DNA of 41,820 bases from Isotricha intestinalis (taxonomy: Eukaryota; Ciliophora; Litostomatea; Vestibuliferida; Isotrichidae), in the NCBI GenBank assembly GCA_023807065.1, contig JAJJLU010003651.1:1-41820 (forward strand), written 5' to 3'. The notes under the pieces are model-generated. The model had not been told where the DNA came from. It was given only the letters and a program-made list of their open reading frames with translations, and ran no database searches. A program made the translations under genes and the position numbers. The first letter of the stretch is position 1. Every line of letters begins with the position of its first letter. Of the stretch, positions 9,059 to 19,589 are shown in pieces.

Positions 9059-11183
9059 TTATTTGTTTTTTGATGATGTTATTCCTGTACTTGATTTTGA
9101 TTTTGTATTATTTGAATGAACATTTAATTTCTTTGAATCTAAATTTTTATTACTTTGTTTTTGATGATTAATTACACTATTACTTATTTTTGAAGAATTC
9201 CTTTCATTTCTTGATAAATCTTTTTTTGAAAGACTTCTATTTTTTGACGAAGTATTATTATCTATTAAATATTAATTAAAAAAAACTTAATTTACCTCTT
9301 TTTTTAGTTATTGTATTTTTATTAGTCATTTCTATTATTTTATTATAAATAATTTTATTACTATTATTTATATTAATATTAATATTTATATTATTTGAAG
9401 GTTGACTTGTTCTTTTTTGATGATTAAATAAATTATTTATTATAGTTTTTGAATTATTATTTGATGTTGTTATTCTATTTCTTGTTATTGGTTGTTGAAT
9501 ATTGTTTAATTTATTTACTTTTACATTTTTTTGATTTGAATTTTGATTTTTTTTATTATTTAAATTACTTTGAGAATTTTTAGTTTTAAATCCAATATTA
9601 TTTATTGTTATTGTCTTTTTTATTTCATCAATTATTCTATTCTGACTTTTTTGACATAAATTTATTTTCACATTGAAAAAACCTTTTGATTTATTATTTA
9701 TATAATTATTACTATTACTATTAGAATTACTTTTTTTATTATGATTATTCTTTTTATTAATTGTTGAATTTACACTTATTTTCTTTTCATTTTTATCTTT
9801 TTTAATTTGAGATATTTTTTTCTTTTGAGAAATAAGAGATTGAGTTTGAAGTAGATTATTTGTCTTATTAAATACACTATAATTATTTGAAGAATGTAAA
9901 TTTTGTTGAGTTAAATTTTGACTATTTTGTTCTCTCTCTGTTAATAAATTACTTTTTGTTGTTGTTAAATTATTATTCATTGAATTTTTATTTCTACTTT
10001 TATTGTTTGTTATTGATATTAACATTTCTTGAAAATTATTATTATTATTATTGACATTCTTTTTATCTTGATTTTCTGTTGATATAGTTAAATTCTTTTT
10101 TAAATTTTCTTGAATTGTTTTTGATTGAACATTAATCACTTTTTTAACAATATTTTTTGTATTATTAGGATTTTTCATAAAATTATAATTTCGACTAAAT
10201 GGATTATTATTAATATTTTTTTTATCATTTTTTTGTGTTATTTTAGTAGGATTAGAATTAACTGAAGGACTGAAATTAATATTATTTTTATTTTTATAAC
10301 TTGAAATTATATTATTTAATGAGCCAGTTATAAATTTATTTTGAATATTACTTAAATTATAATTATAATTACTATTATGATATGATGATGATAATTTATT
10401 ATTTGAACTATATATTTTTTTTAAATTATTTTCTTTATTTTTAATCTTTTTCTCTAACTTATTTTTTTGTTGATTTGAAGAATTATAAGCTCTATTTAAA
10501 TGTTCTCTACTCAATTGAATTGATTTTATTTTTTTTGAATTTGTTGATGTTGTTTTATTATTACTTTTTAAATTATCTTCATCTTCTTTTTTACTAAAAT
10601 TTAAATGTTTATTCATTTTCAATTTCTGTGCAAATGAATTATATAAATTTATATTTTCTTTTTTTTTATTAATAATTCTTTCATTATTTTCAAAAGTCTT
10701 ATCTTTAAATTTATTATGAACATTTGCTGAAGTATTATGTTCATTAATTTTACTTTCTTCATTATTATTATTATTATTCTTTTCTTTTTCATTTTTATCT
10801 TTTTGAGGAATAAAAGTAAATCCAGTTTTTTTTTCGTTATTATTATTTTTATTTCTAGATTTACCTTTACTTCCATTAAAACAATTAAAAATATTTTGTA
10901 AAGTATTATTTTCTTTTTCTTTTTCCTTTTCTTTTTTTTCATTATTTATTGTCATTTCTTCTTCTTCTCTTTCAGCTTTTATAATTTCTAATTTTTGATA
11001 TAAAAATTTATAAGGGAAATGAGCACCAAATTCAAAATATTTTATTTCTTCTTCTTCTTCTTCTTCTTCATTTTCAAGAAAATATCCTTTATAATTTAAT
11101 ATATCTTCATTATTAATATCTATTTCATCTCTTGATTCATCATAATTTTTATCAAAATTTTCATCTAAAAGAAGTTGAGCCAT
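9059..11183 (-). CDS. Asn/Ser/Lys-rich low-complexity protein, two exons
   Basis: Exon 1 (9296-11183) and exon 2 (9059-9261) are joined by a 34-nt intron (9262-9295). They give 696 residues. Without splicing the protein would stop early inside the intron; splicing adds 67 residues of the same Ser/Asn/Lys composition (starting DNNTSSKNRSLSKKDLSRN), which supports the join. Only the N-terminus looks folded: after an acidic run of eight Glu comes YFEFGAHFPYKFLYQKLEI at about 49-67, likely a conserved binding or structural motif. The rest is homopolymeric Asn, Lys and Ser, probably disordered. It lies 79 bp from the TPR-PH gene on the same strand. Function unknown. Confidence 0.75.
9262..9295 (-). 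other. 34-nt intron
   Basis: On the minus strand it reads GTAAATTAAG...TTTAATAG. Removal joins AAA-AGA-G to AT-AAT-AAT and extends the Asn-rich protein by 67 codons of matching composition. Confidence 0.75.
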
Positions 11184-11261
11184 TAAAATTAAAATTTTAA
11201 AAAAATTTTGTGTTATTTTAAAATAAAAATAATTATATAATATTATAATTAATTCATTTTT

Positions 11262-13160
11262 CTAATTAGTAATTGTTTTATATAATAAAAGTAATTTAAT
11301 AAATGAAATTTTATTCATTCCAGTTTCATTTACTTTTCCTATTTTTAATTTTGTCTCAGAATCATTTATTTTATTTTTTAAATTACTATTAATTATTTTA
11401 TTGGCCATTTTCATTTTACATCTATTTAATATATATTTAGATCTTGAAATACTTTTATATTCTTTATTCACATTTTTTAAATATTGTGATAAACCATAAT
11501 ACCATTTTTTTATTTGATTTTCATTTAAACATAAATCTAAACTTCTATTACTAAGAATGAAAGACATATATAACCATGCTTGATGATTTGGTAATGATCC
11601 AATTTTATTTTTTAAATTTTGTGAATGAATTCCAAAAGTTATTTTAATTATTGAATTAAAGTTGATTTCTTTATATACATTATTATCATTTTCTTTTTGA
11701 TAAACTTGTATACAATTTTTCTTCAAAAGTAATTTATAAAAATGAGTTTTTGTACTTTTATTATTAAAATTTATTTTTACTAATGAATCACCTAATTGAA
11801 TTCCTTTATAATAACTATCAATAAAATGATCAACGAAAATATTTGTCTTTTTAATTTTCTTTTTGCCAATATTATGTCTATATATATTTATATATTTCCT
11901 CAATTTGCATTTAGAATAAATCGATAATAAATTATTTAATAATTTTAAAATTACTTTTGAAATTTCAGGAGAAATACTGTTTAATTTAATTGAAAAATTA
12001 TTATAATTTTTATCTGATAAAACTTGAATTGTTTTTGTAATTTGACCTTCAATTTGTTTACATAAATCTTGATCTTTAATATAATCTTTAACATATTTAA
12101 GAGAATTTTTTAATAAAATTTTTACAAGAATTGGTGAATTCAGGTTATAATCGTTATTTGATTTTTTCTCTTTTTCTACATTAATTTTTTTATCTCTTAA
12201 TTTCATTATAACATTTGATTCTAAATTATATAATTTTTTATACATATCTACTGCTTGTTTCATTTTTTGTTTTATATTATTTAAAATGATTTTTACATTA
12301 CTTTCATCAAAATTATTTTCTCCTAATAATACTTTGATTAAAGATGAAAATTTTGATAATGATGATTGAATATTTTTATCATCTTTTTCTTCTACACTTT
12401 TAATATATAAACTCGATTCTAAATTAAAAATAGCAAAAATCATTCCATTATAATCATTTATAGTTTTTAAGTTTTCTATTTCTTCTTTCAAACAATTTAT
12501 CCATATTTTAATATCATTATTTTTTAAATATGAATGAAAAGAATTTATTATTTTTTTTATTATTTTCTTATTTAATTCAGACTGCTCTGAATTTTCTTCA
12601 ATGATAATTTTTTCATTTATATTTTCATTCATATCTGCCAAACTATCAACTCTAAAAAATATATATAAAACAATTTTAATTAAGTTTAATTGTGTTTGAG
12701 TGTCATCTTGTTTTTCTAAAATATTACATAAATTATTAAAACTCTTTTTTGAATCTTCTATTTTATTCAAAGATAAATTAGCAATAGATAAATTTGATAA
12801 AATTTTTAAATCTAATATAATATTTTTCATATCATTATTTAAATTTTGTTCTTTTAAATGATTTTTATAATTTGTATTTAATATTTTTATAGATTCTTCT
12901 ATCTTTCCATTATAAAATAAAGAAATAGAATAATTACAATGTGAATCTCTAATTTTATAATTATCTTTTAATTCTTCAGCAATATTTATACAAGTTTTAT
13001 ACGTTTTTGTTGCTTCTATATAATTTCTTTTTCTAATTAATTGGAATGCTTTTATATTTTCTTTAATATAATTTGATTCTAAAGTTATTCTTTCTAAGGA
13101 AAGATCATTTGGAATTTCATTATCTTCATTTTCTGAATATGAATAATCTTTTTCATTCAT
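11262..13160 (-). CDS. TPR-like plus PH-like domain protein
   Basis: A 632-residue protein. ATG at 13160 is preferred over the in-frame GTG four codons upstream. The N-terminal third is helical with TPR-like pairs (IKAFQLIRKRNYIEATKTYK, then the NYSISLFYNGKIEESIKIL hairpin). A Lys/Asn-rich helical middle follows. At about 455-575 lies a PH-type domain: KGIQLGDSLVKI, KLLLKKNCIQVYQK, IIKITFGIHSQNL, and a closing strand-helix with LYMSFILSNRSLDL and KKWYYGLSQYLK. The last part matches the end of PH domains seen in phospholipase C-like and calmodulin-regulated proteins. It may be a scaffold that binds phosphoinositides; the family is unnamed. The stop is TAG. Confidence 0.72.
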   Translation of the reverse strand: MNEKDYSYSENEDNEIPNDLSLERITLESNYIKENIKAFQLIRKRNYIEATKTYKTCINIAEELKDNYKIRDSHCNYSISLFYNGKIEESIKILNTNYKNHLKEQNLNNDMKNIILDLKILSNLSIANLSLNKIEDSKKSFNNLCNILEKQDDTQTQLNLIKIVLYIFFRVDSLADMNENINEKIIIEENSEQSELNKKIIKKIINSFHSYLKNNDIKIWINCLKEEIENLKTINDYNGMIFAIFNLESSLYIKSVEEKDDKNIQSSLSKFSSLIKVLLGENNFDESNVKIILNNIKQKMKQAVDMYKKLYNLESNVIMKLRDKKINVEKEKKSNNDYNLNSPILVKILLKNSLKYVKDYIKDQDLCKQIEGQITKTIQVLSDKNYNNFSIKLNSISPEISKVILKLLNNLLSIYSKCKLRKYINIYRHNIGKKKIKKTNIFVDHFIDSYYKGIQLGDSLVKINFNNKSTKTHFYKLLLKKNCIQVYQKENDNNVYKEINFNSIIKITFGIHSQNLKNKIGSLPNHQAWLYMSFILSNRSLDLCLNENQIKKWYYGLSQYLKNVNKEYKSISRSKYILNRCKMKMANKIINSNLKNKINDSETKLKIGKVNETGMNKISFIKLLLLYKTITN

Positions 13161-13962
13161 TTTTTCTTTCACTTATTTTTATTATATTTTTTGAAATTAA
13201 TTTGTTGTTGAATTTCATTATTTGAAAAACAGCAATAATTAATCAACACATTATTTTCTAATTGAAACCAAATTACACAAAAAGAAATAGGAAATTTTAT
13301 GATAATTCTAATAAATTTATAATATTGATGAATATAAAAATTATTATTACATTATCAAAAGATTTCAAATAATTCATTATTAAAAGTCAACATATTATAT
13401 ATTATATGATAAAATCGTCATATTTATTTAATTCAAGAAAGGAAAAAATGAAAATTTAATTTTTGAATAAACAACAGATAATCAAGGAGAAATTAGTTGA
13501 TAAAAATGGAGAATTAATAAATTTAAAAAATAAATTTTATAATTTTCATTTGAAAAATATAGTGAATTAAATAAAAGAAAATTATCATTTCCATTAATAA
13601 TTATGTTATCACTTCACAAATAAATGAAATTAAAAAAGATGTTAACTCAAGTTTAAATAATATGATAAATAATATAAATGTTCTGTAAAATTTAGATAAT
13701 AAATCTTTAAAAATTAAAGAACAATCAATTGAATTAAAATTTTAGAAAGAAAATGTGTTTCAAAAATGAAAAAGTAAAATTGTTTTATGAAGAACCTTTA
13801 TATTTTTAATTGAATTGTTTGCTTATTAACGTAAATAAATTTATATACATTAATTGAATTATTAAACACTAAATAATAATATTTAAATATAAATGATTAA
13901 AATAAAATTTTTAAATTTATAACTTAATTAATTAAATTAAATTGAAAACTCTAAAGAAAACT
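13161..13962. pseudogene. 802-bp gap holding a decayed coiled-coil coding relic (plus strand)
   Basis: Plus-strand codons at about 13602-13790 read as ordinary helical protein (TSQINEIKKDVNSSLNNMIN, then NLDNKSLKIKEQSIELKF) but are interrupted by TAA, TAG and TGA. A second open stretch in another frame lies just upstream at about 13480-13560 (IIKEKLVDKNGELINLKN). Together they suggest a dead gene for a coiled-coil protein. No GTAA...AG pair removes all the stops. The rest of the gap shows nothing. Confidence 0.4.
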
Positions 13963-15813
13963 TTACTTTCCAAGAATTAACAAAGCAACTTTTTCAAATT
14001 CAGGTTTCGAATATTTTTTTTCAGTAGAAGAATAATTACTTTTATGTATATTATCAACAAATAAGCAAATATCTTTTGCACATTCTTTAACTGATAAACC
14101 ATTAGGAATGCAATTTTTTTCATTAAGTAAAAACCATTTTTTAGAATAAGACTCATGATAATTATTCATTTTAAAAAATTTCATGACAATATAAGTACAA
14201 GCACAAGAAATAATAGAACTTTTATATTTTATATTTTTAATATCAATTAAAAAACTTTCCATTAGATATTTTCCCATATAAAACTGTTTTTTATTAAATT
14301 TAAAATTATAAGATAATAACTCGAAGAATTTAATAGGAGAAGGAAATAATAAAGAAAAATTTAAAGTATGTAAAATATCATTTTCCATTTTAAAAACTTG
14401 TTCTCTATTATAAGCATTATCAGTAATATAAATAAAATCATCTGCTTTAGGTAAATCAATTTCTTCGTGTTTACAAGAAATCATTAAAGCAGTAACACCT
14501 AATAATTGTAATTTACTTCTTGTTATTTTTTTACATGTTAAAAATCTATCTATTATTGAAGTTGTCATAAATAAAGTTTCATCCGTAAAATTAAATTTAT
14601 GATGAACATCAATAATCCAATCTATTAATATACTCCTCATTTGTTCATTTATTTCATTTTGATTTTTCATATAATTATATTCTGCTTTTGATTCTATTCC
14701 AATTTCTTCTTCTAATAATAAATTATAATATATTGAATCAATGTATTCTATTGGAATTTGAATATTCTCATTTTCTACTTTTTTAAAATACATTCCTTCA
14801 TATTTATCTTCTATTTTTATTGGTTTCAATTTTTCTTTTTCTTCTTTTTTTTCTTCTTCTTTTATTTCTTCTTCTTTTTCTTCTTCTTTTTTCTCTTCTT
14901 CTATTTTTTTATTTTCATTTTGTTTTTGTTCTTCATAATTAATTGATATTGATACATTTTTTGGACTTATTGTTTCTTTTATTTTTGTTTTGTCTATATT
15001 TTCATTTAATTTTTCAATTATTTTATTTTTATCTTCATTAATAATATTATTGTCTTCGATATTAATATGAACATTATTTTTATCTTTTAATTCAATTTGA
15101 TTTATTTCACTACTTCTATCAGTAGAAAAATTACTAATAGAATGTTTAATATTTTGAGAATGTCTCATTAAACTAAAAAAGTAAAAAAAACAAAATTTAC
15201 AGTATATCTTTATTTGAAATAGAAAGACTATCAAAATTATTTTTTTTATCATTTGATTCTTTTAAGTTAAAAGAATTATAATAACCTAATTTTCCAGTCA
15301 TTGAAACAGAATAACCTAAATTATTAGAATAAATTTCATTTGAACTTCTTGTTGAATTTTTTTTTAAATTATTATTTGAATTATTAGAAATATTAGAATG
15401 TAAATTTATTTTTCTTTCACCTGAAATTTCTCTTTTTTCAAATTTATTTACTCCATAACTTTGATTATTTTTTAATTGATTTGAATTATAATTTCTCCTT
15501 CTTTGTCCTTGTGTATTTGTTGGTGTTTTTTTTATGTAAAAATGACTCTAATTTATTTAAATATTATTTATTTTACTTTTTGTGTTTCTGAGCCTGTTCT
15601 ATTAGAAAATGAATGTTTTTTTTTTAATATATTTTGAGGATTTGATATTGTATTTGTTATTTCTTTTCCGAAATGCCTTTGATATGAATCACAATTTGTT
15701 CTTTTATTTATTATATTTTCCTTATTTTCTATTTCTGGATATCTATCATAGTTTTTATGCTTTGGCTGAGGAATCATATTCTTTGATTTAAATTTTGGAG
15801 GCTTTACAATCAT
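13963..15813 (-). CDS. B-type cyclin, three exons
   Basis: Exon 1 15577-15813, exon 2 15201-15547 and exon 3 13963-15172 are joined through 29-nt and 28-nt introns. They give 597 residues. The cyclin box begins near residue 355 with YMKNQNEINEQMRSILIDWI and continues through ETLFMTTSIIDRFL, KLQLLGVTALMISCKHEEI and VFKMENDILHTLNFSL. A cyclin-C fold follows. The MR-ILIDW pattern and overall order are those of mitotic B-type cyclins, which activate CDK1. Exon 1 carries RHFGKEITN, which resembles a degenerate destruction box (R-x-x-L-x-x-I-x-N, lacking the Leu) placed where cyclin B carries one. A Lys/Glu run lies at about residues 285-315. If exon 3 is read alone, a false hydrophobic N-terminus appears from intron sequence. 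Confidence 0.9.
14836..14912 (+). repeat. Polypyrimidine (CTT/TTC) tract
   Basis: An almost uninterrupted pyrimidine run on the plus strand. It encodes the Lys/Glu-rich linker before the cyclin box on the minus strand. It is a simple-sequence tract likely to vary in length. Confidence 0.7.
15173..15200 (-). other. 28-nt intron (cyclin intron 2)
   Basis: On the minus strand it reads GTAAATTTTG...CTTTTTTAG. Removal joins GAT-ATA-CT to T-TTA-ATG in phase 2 and carries the middle exon into the cyclin-box exon. Confidence 0.8.
15548..15576 (-). other. 29-nt intron (cyclin intron 1)
   Basis: On the minus strand it reads GTAAAATAAA...AAATTAG. Removal joins CAA-AAA to AGT-CAT in phase 0 and extends the first exon into a 115-codon open stretch. 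Confidence 0.8.
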
Positions 15814-16114
15814 CTTCTTTTTTTCTTTTTAAATTTTATTTTAATTTTTACTTTTAAATTTAAATTGTTTTTCTTTTTATTTTATTATTTAATTATGAAT
15901 AATAATTATTATTTATTATATATTTTTTATATAAATTTAAATTGTCATTTCTAAAAAAAACAAAATAGATTGTAATAAAGAAAAAAAAATTTAGAAAAAA
16001 TAGAATAATATTTTTTGAATATATATAAAAAGTAAATATATAAATTTTTAAAACAATAAATTAATCTGAAAAAAATATATTAATAAATAAATAAAAACAT
16101 ATTTAAAAAAAAAG

Positions 16115-17797
16115 ATGATGTTAAAAAACAATCCTCAAATTTTAAACTCAAACAATTCATCAGGAATAACATTAGACAATTCAAATTATTTACATCGAAA
16201 AAATTTACCAAAATTATCAAATAAATCAACATTAAAATATTTAAACTCATCAATATTTGAATCTCGGACAATGACAAATTCAAATTATTTAGATACATCT
16301 CCAAAAAAAACTGATATTTACATAACAGAAATACAAGAGAAGAAAAAGAAAGATTATAAAATGGAAGAAGTATTTGATTTTAAACCAACATTAACAGGAA
16401 GAATTTTACCTTCAATAAAGAAAAAACCACCAACAATGATTTTTTGTTGTAATGAAAAATACGAAGCTAATAATTTATCAAAATTATATTGTACTTATTG
16501 GGTAAATCCTAAAAATAAAAAAAAAGAAATTCCAAAGAAAAAAAATGATAATAACATTGAAGTTTCAAATAAAGTGAGAAGTACTAATGATTATATTGAA
16601 AAAACAAATGGGATTATTTTAGCTAGATATAATTATAAAATTAAAAAAGAAGCTGTTGAAAGAATTGAAAATAATGTTAAAAATGAAATGAAAATTTTAA
16701 ATAATACAATGCAAGAAATGAAAAGATGTAAAGATGATTTAGAAAATAATTTTATTAAAACTTATAATGAAGGATTAACTAAATTATATACTCAAATTGT
16801 TGATGAAAGAAATAAAAGTGATGAATTAATTTTTAATATTGGAAAACTGAATAAAGAAATAAATAAATTACATTTTCAAATTTTAAAAATAGAAGGAATT
16901 AAAAAAGGAATTGAAAAATGGATTATTTTTCAAATTCAAATGGACAAAAAGATAATTCCAGTTAATTTAAAAGAATTTTTAAAAAAAGAATATAATAATG
17001 GATTAATTTTTTCTTCTGTTGATTTATTTATGGATTGGTTTGAAAATATGGAATTAAAAAATATTTTTTTTATAAATAAATATAATGAGAAACGTAAAGA
17101 AATAGATGATGTAAAAAGACAATATTTAAAAGTTAAAAAAGAAGAAGATGATGATTCAAATCTTTTAGATAATATAATAAAAGAAAAAGAAAGAGAATAT
17201 GAAAAATTAAAATTTAAAAATGATAAATTAAAAAAAGAAAAAAAGGAAATTATATCTTATGATTTAATCAAAAAAACTCATACTAAAAATATAAGAATTG
17301 ATTTAGAAGGAAATAATTTAGAAGAAACAATAAATTCAAAAATAAAAAAAATATATGATAAAATAAATCAATTAATAGGAAAAGAAATAGATAATGAAGA
17401 AATAGTTTTAGAAATATTAAGAATTAATCAAAAAGAAGAAAAAATATTAAAAATGATCACAAGTATAGAAATAGCTTTAAATTATTTAATAAATAAACAT
17501 TCTGAATATAAATCAAATCCAAAAAGTTATAATATATTAAGAGAAATGAAATATAAAATTGAATTTGAAAGAAAAAATAATATTGCAAGTATAGTAAAAT
17601 TAAAAGAAGAAAAAAAAATAGAAGAATTAAAAGAAAAAATTAATAAAAGAAATAAAAAATTTTCATATGTTCCTATTAGAAAAGTGAACAATTATCCATT
17701 CTTTTTATATAATAAACCAAAAATTTCTTATAGTAAAGATAATATTCATCAAGAAGATGAATTAAATTTATCTGATTTTTTATATGATACTAAATAA
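16115..17797 (+). CDS. Large coiled-coil protein, cytoskeletal or ciliary candidate
   Basis: A 560-residue protein. Residues 1-155 are Ser/Asn/Lys-rich with little structure. From about 165 it is almost continuous coiled coil (KNEMKILNNTMQEMKRCKDD, LFNIGKLNKEINKLHFQ). It is broken at about 265-315 by a compact segment, with WIIFQIQMDKKIIPVNLKEF and LIFSSVDLFMDWFENMELKN. Long coils around a short WI-FQI...F-S-D-F block are seen in axonemal CCDC/CFAP-type proteins, but I cannot name the family. The start is Met-Met; the upstream cyclin gene is divergent (301 bp). It converges on the CDC123-like gene with 56 bp between stops. Confidence 0.75.
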   Translation: MMLKNNPQILNSNNSSGITLDNSNYLHRKNLPKLSNKSTLKYLNSSIFESRTMTNSNYLDTSPKKTDIYITEIQEKKKKDYKMEEVFDFKPTLTGRILPSIKKKPPTMIFCCNEKYEANNLSKLYCTYWVNPKNKKKEIPKKKNDNNIEVSNKVRSTNDYIEKTNGIILARYNYKIKKEAVERIENNVKNEMKILNNTMQEMKRCKDDLENNFIKTYNEGLTKLYTQIVDERNKSDELIFNIGKLNKEINKLHFQILKIEGIKKGIEKWIIFQIQMDKKIIPVNLKEFLKKEYNNGLIFSSVDLFMDWFENMELKNIFFINKYNEKRKEIDDVKRQYLKVKKEEDDDSNLLDNIIKEKEREYEKLKFKNDKLKKEKKEIISYDLIKKTHTKNIRIDLEGNNLEETINSKIKKIYDKINQLIGKEIDNEEIVLEILRINQKEEKILKMITSIEIALNYLINKHSEYKSNPKSYNILREMKYKIEFERKNNIASIVKLKEEKKIEELKEKINKRNKKFSYVPIRKVNNYPFFLYNKPKISYSKDNIHQEDELNLSDFLYDTK

Positions 17798-17853
17798 AAT
17801 CATTAAAATAAAATTAATACAATATGACTCATCAAATATTAAACTTTTTTTTT

Positions 17854-19347
17854 TTAAATTTTTAAAGGATATTGCAAATAATTTTCTTCTATTAAAATTT
17901 GATGATAAATTGGATTATAATTTTCCTTTTGAAAATCCAAAGAATAAAAATCTAAACTTTTTTCATCATCTTTTTTTTCTTCTTTTCTTTCATAATAAAT
18001 ACATTCAACATTTCCATTATGAGTACTATTAATAACAATATCTTTTCGTTGGCAAATATTATAAAAATATTCAATATCAATTAAATCATTTTCAGAAACT
18101 TTCCAAATTTCTCCTTTAGCTTTATCTCCTTTTCCAAAATATCCCATTCCACTTTTATCAACAATAATTTCAATTCCATTTCCAAAACCTTCATCAACAA
18201 AATTATTATCTCTCATAAATTTTTTATTCCAATAAAATCCTTTTTTCAAAACACTACCAACGAAAAGAAGATAATGTTTTTCATCATTATTTCCTTGAAA
18301 AAAATAATTAAAAAAATTATAGACTTTATCTTTTAAAGTTTCTTTAATATAAAAATCATCATATTTAACTTTAGAATATTCTTCACTGAATCTTTTTTCC
18401 CATTCATCAGTAAGCATATAAATATTAGGATATTCTTCAGTTTTTACTTTTAATTTTCCATCTCCATTTTTTAATTCATCCATATTTAAAAACCATCTAT
18501 AACAAGAAGCACCAGTACATTGTAAAAAAGGAGAAATTTCAATTAAAATGATTTTACCATCAACATAACCGAAATCAATTATATAATCAGAATATTTAAT
18601 TCTTTCTTTTATATTTTTTAACCAAAATTCATTTATTAATTTTTCAATAATTTCTCTTTGATCAATAATATGTTGATACTTACCATAATGATCATATTGA
18701 GAAATAGCAGTTAATTTATAATTATAAACAAAAGCTCTAAATTCATAATCATAATTTAAATTATTATTAAATTCTCTTAAAACTATTTGTTCTTTACCAC
18801 CATTATTTAACCAATCAGACATATCAGAATGAACTCTTTCACTTGTTAATAATAAACTCATTGCTTCTTTTCCATTATTCACTTTTAATGTATGTGTCAT
18901 TGATATTGCATTTACTTTTAAATTTCCATCATCTTTATCTATATTTAATTTCTTTGATAAATTATCTAAATTATTTAAATATTCATTATATAATTTTTTT
19001 AGGTCATATCCATCTCCATCTTTTGGACTTCTACCACTTAATCTTATAAAAGCTCCTTTTTCATTTAAATTTTTATTTCCTTTTATAAATGAATCTATTT
19101 TCTTTTCTAAATTAATTAAATTTTCAGTATCTTTTAATGTGAAAGTTCCTCTTGATAAATATCTTTTATTATAATATCTATACATAGAATTTGCTTCTTC
19201 TCTTTCTATTCTAATAAAATATGATTTAAATGTTAAATCTTCTAAAAGAGGATACCATACATCTATATTAAATGATGTATTTTCATGACGAAAACGATGC
19301 TCTCCATTTATTTGTAATTGCCATCTTTTATCTTCTTTTTTTTCCAT
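17854..19347 (-). CDS. CDC123/D123-like ATP-grasp fused to a GGCT/AIG2-like domain
   Basis: A 497-residue protein. Residues 30-290 match the CDC123 (D123) ATP-grasp layout: FIRLSGRSPKDG (100-111, replacing F-KLNWSAPKDA), SERVHSD (169-175), IVLREF...EFRAFV (188-207), AISQYD (214-219) and IIDFGYVDGKIILIEISPF (256-274). The last holds the acidic Mg-ATP residues. Residues 358-453 resemble a gamma-glutamylcyclotransferase/AIG2 fold: LLFVGSVLKKGF for the YGSL-KG loop, then KGEIWKVSENDLIDIEYF for GE-Y-V...L--LD--E, ending VECIYYERK. CDC123 helps assemble the eIF2 translation initiation complex; GGCT enzymes cleave gamma-glutamyl amides. The usual Tyr of the GGCT loop is Val and the catalytic Glu region is shifted by one residue, so activity is uncertain. 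Confidence 0.75.
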   Translation of the reverse strand: MEKKEDKRWQLQINGEHRFRHENTSFNIDVWYPLLEDLTFKSYFIRIEREEANSMYRYYNKRYLSRGTFTLKDTENLINLEKKIDSFIKGNKNLNEKGAFIRLSGRSPKDGDGYDLKKLYNEYLNNLDNLSKKLNIDKDDGNLKVNAISMTHTLKVNNGKEAMSLLLTSERVHSDMSDWLNNGGKEQIVLREFNNNLNYDYEFRAFVYNYKLTAISQYDHYGKYQHIIDQREIIEKLINEFWLKNIKERIKYSDYIIDFGYVDGKIILIEISPFLQCTGASCYRWFLNMDELKNGDGKLKVKTEEYPNIYMLTDEWEKRFSEEYSKVKYDDFYIKETLKDKVYNFFNYFFQGNNDEKHYLLFVGSVLKKGFYWNKKFMRDNNFVDEGFGNGIEIIVDKSGMGYFGKGDKAKGEIWKVSENDLIDIEYFYNICQRKDIVINSTHNGNVECIYYERKEEKKDDEKSLDFYSLDFQKENYNPIYHQILIEENYLQYPLKI

Positions 19348-19589
19348 TTTAATTTAAACAATACATAATGTTTTATAATTTTTTTAATAAATATTTTTAG
19401 TTTCTTATATAGTAAAAAAAATATTTGATTTTGAATCTAATGTATTTTCTATTGAAGATGAAAATGATACATTAAAAATAAATGAAAATATTAAAAAAGA
19501 AAGATGAATAGAAGAATAAATAAATGAATAAAAATTTTATTAATAAAATATAATAATAAAATATTTAATTAATTTTTTCCAGAATTACA

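Noticed and set aside
14758..14946. Plus-strand Phe-rich ORF
   Set aside because: It is the antisense of the cyclin's Lys/Glu tract.
15173..15252. Hydrophobic leader (signal peptide) on the cyclin
   Set aside because: It comes from translating intron 2 and part of exon 2 in the wrong frame; the spliced frame continues into the upstream exons.
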